A stretch of 64,000 bases of DNA from assembly GCF_028867935.1 (NCBI RefSeq), contig NZ_JAPQNS010000008.1, forward strand, positions 124,001 through 188,000, read 5' to 3'. The first letter of the stretch is position 1; the number at the start of each line of letters is the position of its first letter. The notes beneath the pieces were generated by a model. It was not told the DNA's origin, ran no database searches, and saw only the letters and a list, made by a program, of their open reading frames with translations. The translations under genes and the position numbers were made by a program. This stretch comes from Flavobacterium sp. SUN052 (GTDB taxonomy: Bacteria; Bacteroidota; Bacteroidia; Flavobacteriales; Flavobacteriaceae). This document shows, one piece after another, positions 9,947 through 18,587 of the stretch.

Positions 9947-12052
9947 TTATTTTTCTGATCTGGCGATCTGAACGTCGGCCTCGACTTGTGGAAGAAGCTC
10001 GGTCCAGGAAAAGGGCTTTGCCGTGTGAAACAGGAACGAAGGTTGATTGTACTGCCCCACGGACCGGGTGTAGTTCGTCCAGTGGGTAACCGCTTTTTCC
10101 AGGTACGTTATTGCCTGCTGCTGCTGAGCAGGCTGATGATCGCGCCGGAACCGGGCCAGGGCGAGGCCCCCGCGTAGCTTGTCGGCAAAATACCGGGCGT
10201 ACCAGCCCCAGGCTTCCAGATCAGCCAGCTCAACAGCCAGTGGGGACGCGGGTTTGGTGGCCCGGATGCCCTTCACCAGCTGTGTCGTTCGGGAGGCAAT
10301 CCGGTCCAGGCTGTCGGCGAGTTGCACCGGGCTCAGAACACCGGGCACGGTCCTTTCGCCGGCCGCCAGATACTGACTGATATTGATCATTCGGAGCGTA
10401 TCCAGCACGGGATGGTTGATGATGTTATTGACATCGAACAGCTTGTACTCTTTGAACTCCTGATATTGGCAAAAACCCTCGGTGTACAGCGACAGGTCGT
10501 TGTTACCCCGGTGGTACGAGGCAAACAGCAGCGGCACCTGACTGGCGTTTTTCCAGGCCGTCAACAGTGGTGCACCCGTCTGTTTACCAAATCGTTCGGC
10601 CAGCAATTGCTGAAAAACGGCGTCGGGCGTAGCCGGATTGTACAGGAGTCGGCCCCATACGGCGTAAAAGAGCCAGTTGCGCTGGAAGTGCCACTGCCAG
10701 TTGCGGTGGGGGCCGTCCTGACTGATATAGTCTTTAGCCGGAATAAACACCTCGGACCCAATGAAACAGCCACCCACATACTCCTGACCGTTATTCTGGA
10801 TAAACTGCCGGATAAAATCGGGTTGGCCCCAGCGCAGCACAAAAAAATCTTCGTTGCGAACCGTCCAGATGGCTTTCAGTTTGTCGGACCGTGGATTCCA
10901 GTAGGCATCGGAGAGTTTACCGCCGTGTACCATAAACAGGTTAGGCGACGAATGCCCGTGCGACCAGTTGTATTTGAACTCGACGTAGGCCGGCCCAGTC
11001 ACGTCAAGTCCTTCGGCCTGTTTCCGGGTACGTTGGTCGTTTTCATAGCTGGTAGTTCCACCCGATTTGTCATCGGCGGAAAGCGGAGCGCGGTACACAA
11101 ATTTGATCTTTCGTTTGGCGTCGCGCATCCCGGCAAATACCGTTCGGTCGAGCCAGGCCCGGCGCTCATCCGGCGACTGCCCACCCATTCGCTCACCCAG
11201 GGTGATACCCAGCCCGTCAAGATCTTCATATTCGTCGATAACCTGCCGAATAATTTCGCGGGTGTACTGCTCGGTGATTTTGGTCGTGTCGCCGTTGCCA
11301 AAATGGGATACCCGTTCGTTATAACGCCCCACATTGTGCGCCCGGGCAAACGAGGGCGACACAAAGGTATTCCAGTTGATCAGGTACGTTTCAATCCCTC
11401 GTTCATGCGCCATCCGAAACAGGCTCTTCCAGAAATTCTGCCACTCGCCCAGCTCGAAATCGTTGAACTGCGTGGCTTCGGGAAACGATTTGGGCTTCAC
11501 CATATAATGGAACGGGTGCAGGCTCCAGAGCGACAGCACATTGAAGCGGTTTTCGGCCATCATGTCCAGAAAAGCCTCCCAGAATTTCGGGTCGCGACAG
11601 GTCCAGTCGTGTTGCGTAATGGAGGCATCGGTGCGATAGGCCATGTAGGGCAGGTTGAACTTGATGGCCCGGAAGCTCATCCGGGGTTGCTCCTGCTTTG
11701 GCCGAACACCAGGTAAGCCACCACCAAAACGAAGCTGCTGCACCAGATCGAGCAGACCGTACAGCGCCCCCTGTTCATCCGATGCACCTACCGCAATCCT
11801 GCCGCCCTGATTTATGATAGCAAAGCCACCCGCTGCAATATCTGACTGTTTCTGTACCTGTATATCAGCGTTTGCATCGTTAAGAACAGATGGCTTCCTG
11901 CCTAAGCTTGTCAGCGTTTCGGTTAGTTTACGGGTAGCATAAGCCGTCTTTTTACCAGCCAGTGCCGGATCAACATGAATAGTTTGCGCCCAGCCCGACG
12001 ACAGAGCGATTCCAGTCAATGTAAAGAGGATCAAGAGCGATTTAGTCATCAT
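9947..12052 (-). CDS. Secreted GH67/GH20-like glycosidase, family unassigned
   Basis: I place the start at 12052 (MMTKSLLILFTL), which gives a 701-aa protein with a normal signal peptide ending GWAQ. The longer frame from 12172 would overlap the upstream sulfatase by about 100 bases and bury the signal peptide. After the signal comes a GH67/GH20-type N-terminal alpha/beta domain (GGRIAVGASDEQGALYGLLDLVQQL). A TIM-barrel-like region follows (FLDMMAENRFNVLSLWSLHPFHY; DLDGLGITLGERMGG near residue 285) and then a helical C-terminus. It probably acts on acidic or amino-sugar glycans, but the catalytic residues are not identified with certainty. It lies 22 bases downstream of the sulfatase gene, so one transcript is likely. 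Confidence 0.6.
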   Translation of the reverse strand: MMTKSLLILFTLTGIALSSGWAQTIHVDPALAGKKTAYATRKLTETLTSLGRKPSVLNDANADIQVQKQSDIAAGGFAIINQGGRIAVGASDEQGALYGLLDLVQQLRFGGGLPGVRPKQEQPRMSFRAIKFNLPYMAYRTDASITQHDWTCRDPKFWEAFLDMMAENRFNVLSLWSLHPFHYMVKPKSFPEATQFNDFELGEWQNFWKSLFRMAHERGIETYLINWNTFVSPSFARAHNVGRYNERVSHFGNGDTTKITEQYTREIIRQVIDEYEDLDGLGITLGERMGGQSPDERRAWLDRTVFAGMRDAKRKIKFVYRAPLSADDKSGGTTSYENDQRTRKQAEGLDVTGPAYVEFKYNWSHGHSSPNLFMVHGGKLSDAYWNPRSDKLKAIWTVRNEDFFVLRWGQPDFIRQFIQNNGQEYVGGCFIGSEVFIPAKDYISQDGPHRNWQWHFQRNWLFYAVWGRLLYNPATPDAVFQQLLAERFGKQTGAPLLTAWKNASQVPLLFASYHRGNNDLSLYTEGFCQYQEFKEYKLFDVNNIINHPVLDTLRMINISQYLAAGERTVPGVLSPVQLADSLDRIASRTTQLVKGIRATKPASPLAVELADLEAWGWYARYFADKLRGGLALARFRRDHQPAQQQQAITYLEKAVTHWTNYTRSVGQYNQPSFLFHTAKPFSWTELLPQVEADVQIARSEK

Positions 12053-12074
12053 ATCGATTGGAGATTTGTATCGT

Positions 12075-13493
12075 CTATTCCCTACCGCCTTCCGAGCGAC
12101 CGATGTCGGGTTTATTGATTTTGGGCAGAAGTTTAGTGAGATCGGCTTTGGCTGATTTAGTGTCTTTCGCACTGGCCAGGTTGGTCCACTCGTAGGGATC
12201 TTTCAGTTCGTCATATAGTTCTTCGCCCCCTTTGGCGTAGTGAATGTAGCGCCACTTATCGGTGCGAACGGCGTGGTTGTTCTGCCCAAACGTGGTGATG
12301 GCGGGCTGACTCCAGGTCGCTTTCGGGTTTGCCAGCAGTGGACGCAGGCTTTTGCCTTCGCAATGAGCAGGCGCTTTTAAACCCGCCACGTCGGCCAGCG
12401 TTGGGTAAATCGACATAAAATCGACCGGACGTTCGCACACCCCACCGCCTTTTGTCAAGCCAGGTACTACCCAGATCATGGGTGCTCGGGTCGCTTCTTC
12501 CCAAAGGGCAAACTTGCGCCAGTGATGTTTCTCGCCGAGGTGCCAGCCATGATCACCCCACAGTACAATAGCTGTATTGGCATAGTTGGGGCTTTTTTCG
12601 AGTCCGTCGAGCAAACGACCAAGTTGTGCGTCGGCATACGAAATACAGGCCATATAGGCTTGAATAGCCTCTTTCCAGGCTTTTTCGCCCCCGTTTTGTC
12701 GCATGGCTTCGTGGTCGCCCATTGCTGTCGCCATCTTCACCCCTTCGGTCGGCAGGTCGTTCAGGTCATCTTCTTTGTAGGGAGGCAGTTCGATCGATTC
12801 GAGCGGGTACTGGTCGAAGTATTTCTTGGGGACGTTCCAGGGCATGTGCGGCCGGAAAATGCCACAACCCACAAAGAGCGGTTTGTTCTGTTTCTTCTGG
12901 AGTTCATCGACCGCCCAGTTCACCACATGGTAGTCGGCCAGCACGTCGTCGCCAGCATCCAGTTGAGCCCATTTGATACCACCAAACTGTCCTTTTGCCA
13001 CCACATTCCGGTTCACGTTGTTTGTTTTACTGCGGAAGTATTCGTCAAACTCGCTGTCGCGGTCAAACCCACCATGATAGATCTTTCCTCCGCCTACAAC
13101 GCGGTAGCCCTGTTTCCGAAAAAAAGTCGGTAGCGTAACCGAATCGGGAATGGCTTTTCGCCAGTCGTTGCCGTTGTCATACACGCCCGTTGAGCCCGGC
13201 CGCATCCCTGACATGACAGCCGCCCGCGACGGGCAGCAGACCGGGGCCGCACAGTAAGCGTGCGTGAACGTGACGCCCATGGCTGCCAACCGGTCGAAAT
13301 TGGGCGTTTTTACCTGTTTGTTCTGACCCAGATGATGCACCCAGTGGTTCAAATCATCGACCGGAATAAACAGGATGTTCATAGAGGTCGGTGGCTGGGT
13401 AGAAGTTGCTTGTGTTACTGGCCGAAACGACCAGCCAATGGTCGCGAAGACCAGCAGCGTCAGCACGCCAAAAAGGGTTTGTCGGGTTCGCAT
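12075..13493 (-). CDS. Secreted sulfatase, iduronate-2-sulfatase-like (S1 family)
   Basis: The 472-aa product has a signal peptide and all core S1 sulfatase features. Metal-binding Asp46-Asp47 sit in IPVDDLN. The C-x-P-S-R motif is at Cys86-Arg90 (CCPSR), where Cys86 would be converted to formylglycine. The second metal site is GDHGWHLGEKHHW. The wording around these motifs is closest to iduronate-2-sulfatases. It hydrolyses sulfate esters from sugars, probably in the periplasm. Maturation of Cys86 needs an anaerobic sulfatase-maturating enzyme or FGE encoded elsewhere. Clustering with SusCD and glycosidases implies a sulfated glycan target. The specific sugar is not known. Confidence 0.9.
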   Translation of the reverse strand: MRTRQTLFGVLTLLVFATIGWSFRPVTQATSTQPPTSMNILFIPVDDLNHWVHHLGQNKQVKTPNFDRLAAMGVTFTHAYCAAPVCCPSRAAVMSGMRPGSTGVYDNGNDWRKAIPDSVTLPTFFRKQGYRVVGGGKIYHGGFDRDSEFDEYFRSKTNNVNRNVVAKGQFGGIKWAQLDAGDDVLADYHVVNWAVDELQKKQNKPLFVGCGIFRPHMPWNVPKKYFDQYPLESIELPPYKEDDLNDLPTEGVKMATAMGDHEAMRQNGGEKAWKEAIQAYMACISYADAQLGRLLDGLEKSPNYANTAIVLWGDHGWHLGEKHHWRKFALWEEATRAPMIWVVPGLTKGGGVCERPVDFMSIYPTLADVAGLKAPAHCEGKSLRPLLANPKATWSQPAITTFGQNNHAVRTDKWRYIHYAKGGEELYDELKDPYEWTNLASAKDTKSAKADLTKLLPKINKPDIGRSEGGRE

Positions 13494-13500
13494 TTGCTTA

Positions 13501-13590
13501 CTAAAGTTTGATGTCTTGCTCGGTGAAAGTGGGACCGGTGGCCCGGATATCGTTGATGCCTACTTCGACGAGTAGGCATCCGTAATCCAT
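13501..13590 (-). pseudogene. Possible 3' remnant of a decayed gene
   Basis: Between the sulfatase and the DUF5060 gene, a short minus-strand frame reads YGCLLVEVGINDIRATGPTF and continues to EQDIKL then a stop (13501-13503). A neighbouring frame upstream reads EVDIYAKFEPVSEWITDAY before a stop near 13571. Both stretches look protein-like rather than random and adjoin in different frames, as expected of a frameshifted gene tail. No family is recognised and there is no start, so this is tentative. Confidence 0.25.
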
Positions 13591-13694
13591 TCTGATACTG
13601 GTTCAAATTTGGCGTAAATGTCCACCTCCGGCTTGCTGTACCGTTCTTTTGGTTAGCCGAAATGGTTGGGTTATGGCCAGTCAGGTACGTTCCT

Positions 13695-15566
13695 TCACCG
13701 ATGTTTGATGAGCGCCACCCAATCATTGGCGTCGGGAGCCTGGGCGGTATCGGTGAACGGGCTGGCTTTGCTGAGGGCACCACCCGAACGCGGGTTGTAC
13801 CACTGAATCTGCCATTTTCCAGCCAGCGCGGGTACGTTCAGTGTGCCCCCTTTAGGCAGGTAAATGGCATATAGCTGGTCGCGTTTACCCAGCACATAAT
13901 CGTCTGGGTCGGGCGTCAGCTCATCCATAGACTGCATTTGCCAAAACGGAAGGTAGCTCACGAAAAAATCGCGAGCGTAGCGGGCTTCGTCCCATTTATG
14001 GTCGCGGCTGCGGAAATCCTGTAGTGTCAGGTCTGTTTCGCCCGTTTGGTACCCAAAATAATACTCGACGCCCCAGCCACCTGCCATGAGAGTTGCCCAC
14101 AACACCTTGTACCGAACCTCAACGGCATTGTCGGGGATTTTTCCTTTGTCACCCGCATAATCGGCATCGGCGGCCACTCCATCAGCAGCGGTTCCCTGCT
14201 CGTCGTTAGCCACTGCCCAAACCTTTCCGGCTACCGCCGATGTGTCGATCCAACGTTTTACTTCCCGGTGAATGTCTTTCTTGTGCAGTTGAAGCGAAGG
14301 GCCGGTCAGGGCATTTTGTGGCCCTACATACTGGGGATAGTGGTATTCGTACCAGTCCTTTTTACTCGGATTATCGCCTTTGGGAAACGTATGTATTACC
14401 AAATGGTGATGATACGGATCGATACTACGCACGTAATCAGCGGTGGCTTTTACAAGTCCGTTACTCATCGTCGATTCTTCTGACAGGTTCCAGTTCAGAG
14501 CCAAGTGATGGCCAAACCGGGCTATCAGTTCCCGGTAGTAAAGTTTCCGCTCAATCGTCAGCGAATCACGCCCCATGAGCGTATTGCCTTCATTTTCAAA
14601 GGTTTTAAAATGTAGGAATTGGCCTTTTTTGTCGGCATAAGCGAAAAGCTTTTCCCACTGATCCAGCTTCGAGCAATCGAACCGGAGGTGATCGACCCCA
14701 TCGGCCCAGCCTTGGCCCTGCCTGGAAGCCGCTACGAAAGCAGCATCCGACTCCTTCGCGATATAAGGCGATACGCAGCCGTCGTCACCATCGACTGAAA
14801 AGGTCAAAAACGAGAACGCATTCATCCCCTTGCTGGCGAGGTAGTTGATCGCGCCCAACAGGTTTTTGCCTTTGCCGTTCTGCCAGGTATATGCGTCAGC
14901 GTCGTGGTTATAGTCGCGGGCATGGGGTGCCCAGGTTTTCAGAAACTGCTTGTACTGATCTTTACCCACCTTGCCGTAGCCGTCGGGCGTACCATCAAAA
15001 TCGACGTAGTGAAGTATATTCTCAGGGGCATCCGTCCCGACCTTAATGAAATAGTCGCCCGTTTCGGCCCATCTCAGATAGCGTTCGCCCACGTAGTTCA
15101 GCCGCCCCCGTGCGCGGTTATCGGGCAATTTCTTATCGGTTTTTCCTATGTGCAACGTACCTGACGTACCGTCAACGTACCCAGCCGATATGCCTCCTCC
15201 CGTTACTGCGCAGTTTTTACCCTTCCTGAACGAGACAGTGTAGGACCACTCCCCTACTTTGTCGGCCGCAAAGTGGACGCGCCACTTGTTGCCCGATGTA
15301 GCCGACGTTTCACCCGCTTTCCCATCGGCCGCAAAGTAGCCCGGCACTACGTAACGGGTTAAGCTACTCTGGTGCGTGAACGTCACATCGAGCCGGTAGT
15401 CCAGAAAGGGGTTCTGCGCGGCATCGCGTTCGTTGGATTGGGGACCATCGACTGACAGTGTCAGGTTGTGCCAGGTTTTAGCTTCGCCTGTTTGTATAAC
15501 TCGTTGCGCCAGAGCAGAGAACGGCCACAATAACAACCACAAGAATAGAAGAAGTACAACGCGCAT
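13695..15566 (-). CDS. DUF5060-containing putative glycosidase with C-terminal beta domain
   Basis: I choose the start at 15566 (MRVVLLLFLWLLLW), giving 623 aa with a good signal peptide ending ALAQ; the frame extends upstream to 15686 without signal-like sequence. Residues about 25-115 match DUF5060, an immunoglobulin-like N-terminal module. A TIM-barrel domain follows, with HHLALNWNLSEES as a likely acid/base loop and VWAVANDEQG as a possible nucleophile loop. The C-terminus (DLTLQDFRSRDHKW to the end) resembles the collagen-binding-type beta domain often paired with DUF4038 or DUF5060 enzymes. It is the first gene of the block leading to the sulfatase. Substrate unknown. Confidence 0.7.
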   Translation of the reverse strand: MRVVLLLFLWLLLWPFSALAQRVIQTGEAKTWHNLTLSVDGPQSNERDAAQNPFLDYRLDVTFTHQSSLTRYVVPGYFAADGKAGETSATSGNKWRVHFAADKVGEWSYTVSFRKGKNCAVTGGGISAGYVDGTSGTLHIGKTDKKLPDNRARGRLNYVGERYLRWAETGDYFIKVGTDAPENILHYVDFDGTPDGYGKVGKDQYKQFLKTWAPHARDYNHDADAYTWQNGKGKNLLGAINYLASKGMNAFSFLTFSVDGDDGCVSPYIAKESDAAFVAASRQGQGWADGVDHLRFDCSKLDQWEKLFAYADKKGQFLHFKTFENEGNTLMGRDSLTIERKLYYRELIARFGHHLALNWNLSEESTMSNGLVKATADYVRSIDPYHHHLVIHTFPKGDNPSKKDWYEYHYPQYVGPQNALTGPSLQLHKKDIHREVKRWIDTSAVAGKVWAVANDEQGTAADGVAADADYAGDKGKIPDNAVEVRYKVLWATLMAGGWGVEYYFGYQTGETDLTLQDFRSRDHKWDEARYARDFFVSYLPFWQMQSMDELTPDPDDYVLGKRDQLYAIYLPKGGTLNVPALAGKWQIQWYNPRSGGALSKASPFTDTAQAPDANDWVALIKHR

Positions 15567-15850
15567 GTCAGTCTGTAGATTGGAACAAAGGTATATTTCC
15601 GTGTTCCAGTATTTCTGCTGTTTTGTGCTACTTCTTTGCTGTACTGTACCGTTGAGGTGATAAATATCCTGATTCAATTCATTCAAAGCTCTGAATAGAA
15701 CTAAATAGCGAGAGAGTGAAATGCGAATGTCGCCAGCATACTAGCTGAACTGGGCCGGGTGGCTTAGATCGCTGACAAGTGGTGGGCCGAGGTCTTGACT
15801 TGTGGCCGCTTTGTTGTCGAACGTTGCATAACTATTTTTATTTACTGACT

Positions 15851-16192
15851 ATGGCATCCCAATTTCCTCTCTCACCCCGAACGCTGCCCGGCTATTTTGG
15901 CAATGTGAACTTTAATGCGGACAACTGGTTCGCTGTGGTGCGAACCACCCATACCGACAGCGACCCGCGACTACGGGTGGCTCCCTTGACCTTTGCCCTG
16001 CTCAATAATCAGCGAGCCCTGTCGAATGATGTTTTTCCCTTCGAGGCCATTTTGACTATCAGCCCGGACTTCGATGATGCCCTCGACTTCGCTACCCAAC
16101 TGGGGGCGACCCGGCAGATGAAGGTAACGGTGGCGGTCGAGAGACACGACAACGGGGCTAAAAACGAGGCTAAGTCAGAGGTTAGCTTATAA
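15851..16192 (+). CDS. Hypothetical protein, 113 aa
   Basis: I start at ATG 15851 (MASQFPLSPR), since the upstream extension to 15779 is low in protein character. The product has PGYFGNVNFNADNWFAVVRTTH, then a beta-rich middle and a C-terminus ending NEAKSEVSL. It has no signal peptide, no membrane segment and no motif I recognise. It sits between the polysaccharide locus and the island and precedes the broken Fic gene on the same strand. It could be an accessory gene of the island. Confidence 0.5.
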   Translation: MASQFPLSPRTLPGYFGNVNFNADNWFAVVRTTHTDSDPRLRVAPLTFALLNNQRALSNDVFPFEAILTISPDFDDALDFATQLGATRQMKVTVAVERHDNGAKNEAKSEVSL

Positions 16193-16235
16193 GTGGTTCT
16201 ATTGGACGCCTGTCCGATCACTCATCCCGACACCC

Positions 16236-17028
16236 ATGAGTAACCAGCACGTTGCCCTAAACCTATTAAGTTGGAAGAATCTACCTGACTATTTGGATCA
16301 ACAATGCATTCCCATCAACCAATACCTTAACCGGCTTCGGAGAATCGAATCGTCATGGGATTATCAATCGACTTTGGTGGCCAGTTCCATTTGGTCCAGC
16401 CAGATAGAAGGAAGTTACGTGTCCTTCAACGACTACTACCGCTTTGACGAGATGGGCTTTAAGAAAACGAAGCCCATTCGGGTAATCGATGACTTGGTTA
16501 TCGCTTATAAAATACGTTCAGAAAAAATCGATTACCGAAACCAGAATTCTGATTACTCATAAAAAGCTGTCAGCGACCCTACTGTCTCAGCATAGATCTT
16601 GTCAGGGAATCTATCGCGACGTCGATGTTACGATTCGCCAACTACCGACGGGAGCGGTTCTATATGGCCCAGCCTCCGCCCCAATCATTCAGCAAGTGAT
16701 GCAACTCCTGGTAGCCGACATCAAAGCACTAGTAAAACAGAAGTTAACTGAACCTGAAGTCTTTTATTTTGCCGCCCAAATCCACCTGCGCCTTATTCAG
16801 ATTCGGCCCTTCATAGCTGGAAACGGTTGCCTCGCCCGGCTAGTTAAAAAATGGTTTTTAAGTCAAAAGCTGGGCGAAGTAGGTTGGTACGTACAATCGG
16901 AGCGTACTTACTGTAGCAGCATCAGGTCTTACAACCGGGCTATTCAGTTAGGCAAAGACTACACCGCCTTGCGAGACGAAGGTAGTTTGCCTTTTTTGTT
17001 GTTACTCCCCCGATCACTCCAAATATAA
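16236..17028 (+). pseudogene. Frameshifted Fic-family gene
   Basis: Two overlapping frames make one Fic protein. The first (16236-16562) gives the Fic N-terminal domain, including the SSIWSSQIEGSYVSF helix that resembles the inhibitory motif. The second (to 17028) gives the Fic core from HKKLSATLL to the end. The frames join if one A is removed from the A6 run at 16522-16527. In addition the Fic active motif HPFxxGNGRxxR reads RPFIAGNGCLARL, so the catalytic His is Arg and the nucleotide-binding Arg is Cys. Intact Fic proteins transfer AMP or similar groups to proteins; this one should be inactive even if the frame were restored. Confidence 0.85.
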
Positions 17029-17702
17029 GCTTTCTAAACATTACTCAAGCTGGTCAAGAGATATGCCTGTAAAGTTGGCTTAGGTGTGCTGTAAGCCGGT
17101 GCATCCCCACGTTTGTGGGAAATACTCTCGTCGCGCATGGCCTCGTTTTCCTTTGCTCTGTTAACAAGTTATCAAAAATTGCATATGTCGCTACGGGTTA
17201 TTGAATTCGATAATACCATGATATAGAGCCAGATAAATAAAGTATTGGCAGGAACTTGCATGTTCCGCCAAACCATGCGTGACTTGCTTCATAATCGCAA
17301 CCAGCCCTTATAATACAGCTTGTATTCATACAGAAGGCGGATGATTAAGAGCCATGCTGCTTAGACAAAAGCCTCCATAGATTCCCTCCATGTTTGCGAT
17401 AGCCAGGCTGCGATGGGCCTCATGAACCCGTCGACTCCTGTAAATTGGGTGCTATCCCCATTCCGCTAAGCCAGAACGCTCGTTCTGACCGAACGGGCGA
17501 ATTATGCCCTCGGCTCATTTCTGTTTTTTTGCTCAAAGCGCAGTTACTCCGTTATGAGAGAAAACTGCTCAAAGCAGTACCAAAGAGTGCTGGTTCCAAT
17601 GTACTTACTCGTACACCGAAGTACTGGCGCGTAGACCGAAAAGCAATGAGCTTCTCCAGATTTATAGAATCCCCATTTTCACTAACACAACACCCGCAAG
17701 CC
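17029..17702. other. Non-coding stretch between the Fic pseudogene and the next gene
   Basis: No convincing gene. It holds two small hairpins, CCCAC-GTTT-GTGGG at 17106-17119 and CAGAACG-CT-CGTTCTG at 17472-17487. The frame of the following gene stays open leftward to 17445 but lacks protein character. Confidence 0.5.
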
Positions 17703-18395
17703 ATGCAATACAACCAGGCCCCTCAGGATCGCGACAACGCAACGTACCGCTGGGCATTCCACTTGATTTCCAACGACCCCAATCGACAGATTCTTTACGG
17801 CTACTCGAAGAAAGAAGGCAAACGCGAAGCCGCCGACAAACAGTATTTATTGATCTCAACCCTGAGCCGGTTACTGGGCCCAACCAATCGATACTTGATC
17901 GACAAGGCGTGGCATATGGAGATTTTCCGCCGACAACCTGCTGCGGTAGGATTTATGGAGGAGAAAATAGCGGACCTCTATCAGGATGGCTACGTGCTGT
18001 ATGGCGATACCAATCTGGATTTACCCCTCATCAGCTTTCTGGAAAGCTACTACAATGCCGTAAAATCAGGCACGTTCGAGCAGCTTATACCAGTGCCAAA
18101 AGCTAACGCAGCCCGGCAGGAAGCCCAGGATTTTACCTTTCAAAACAACGCCTATACCAACCGGCAGGCTCTGGTCGATCATTGCCGAGCAATGCTGCAC
18201 CGCTACCCCCGCGAACGGGTTACGGCCTACTGGCGAGCTTACTGCGGCAAGTACCATAGCGAGTGGCTGACAGCTTACCAAACCGAAGCCCCTGCTCATG
18301 CGAATGAAACCGCCACTCCCCCATCGGAGGCACAGGCCACAGAAAAGGCTATGCAGCGGCTACATGCCAAGTTTGGTTCTGTTCGCCAATCCTAA
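17703..18395 (+). CDS. Hypothetical protein, 230 aa
   Basis: I start at ATG 17703 (MQYNQAPQDRD); ATG 17646 is an alternative. The soluble product has a helical, charged central part (KKEGKREAADKQYLLISTLSRLLG, then FRRQPAAVGFMEEKIADLYQDG) and an Ala/Glu-rich tail after residue 195 (EAPAHANETATPPSEAQATEKA) that looks disordered. No signal peptide, transmembrane helix, catalytic motif or known domain is seen. It lies about 190 bases upstream of the restriction-modification operon on the same strand. Its role is unknown. Confidence 0.65.
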   Translation: MQYNQAPQDRDNATYRWAFHLISNDPNRQILYGYSKKEGKREAADKQYLLISTLSRLLGPTNRYLIDKAWHMEIFRRQPAAVGFMEEKIADLYQDGYVLYGDTNLDLPLISFLESYYNAVKSGTFEQLIPVPKANAARQEAQDFTFQNNAYTNRQALVDHCRAMLHRYPRERVTAYWRAYCGKYHSEWLTAYQTEAPAHANETATPPSEAQATEKAMQRLHAKFGSVRQS

Positions 18396-18587
18396 TACGA
18401 CTGGTCGACGTCGCCAGAGATACAACTTTGCGCATAAAAGCAATAAATTTCTGCATGTGCTAAGTGGCTTATGACTCTGGAGTTAACCCGTTTTCATGAA
18501 TCAACTGTCAGGCTGTTGGCTCGCTTCATTAAAATCCATTTGTGCTCCATCGGCTTCCGTTATACATTTGTTGCTTAACGTTTGCTA

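Noticed and set aside
10322..11716. A 464-codon plus-strand frame opposite the GH67-like gene.
   Set aside because: It mirrors a real gene with clear domain motifs on the other strand; its own sequence has none.
12053..12172. A long N-terminal extension of the GH67-like gene overlapping the sulfatase gene.
   Set aside because: The signal peptide begins at 12052 and the extension runs through the 3' end of the sulfatase.
17101..17125. A CRISPR-repeat-like word around CCCCACGTTTGTGGG.
   Set aside because: It occurs once, with no second repeat at spacer distance and no cas gene in the window.
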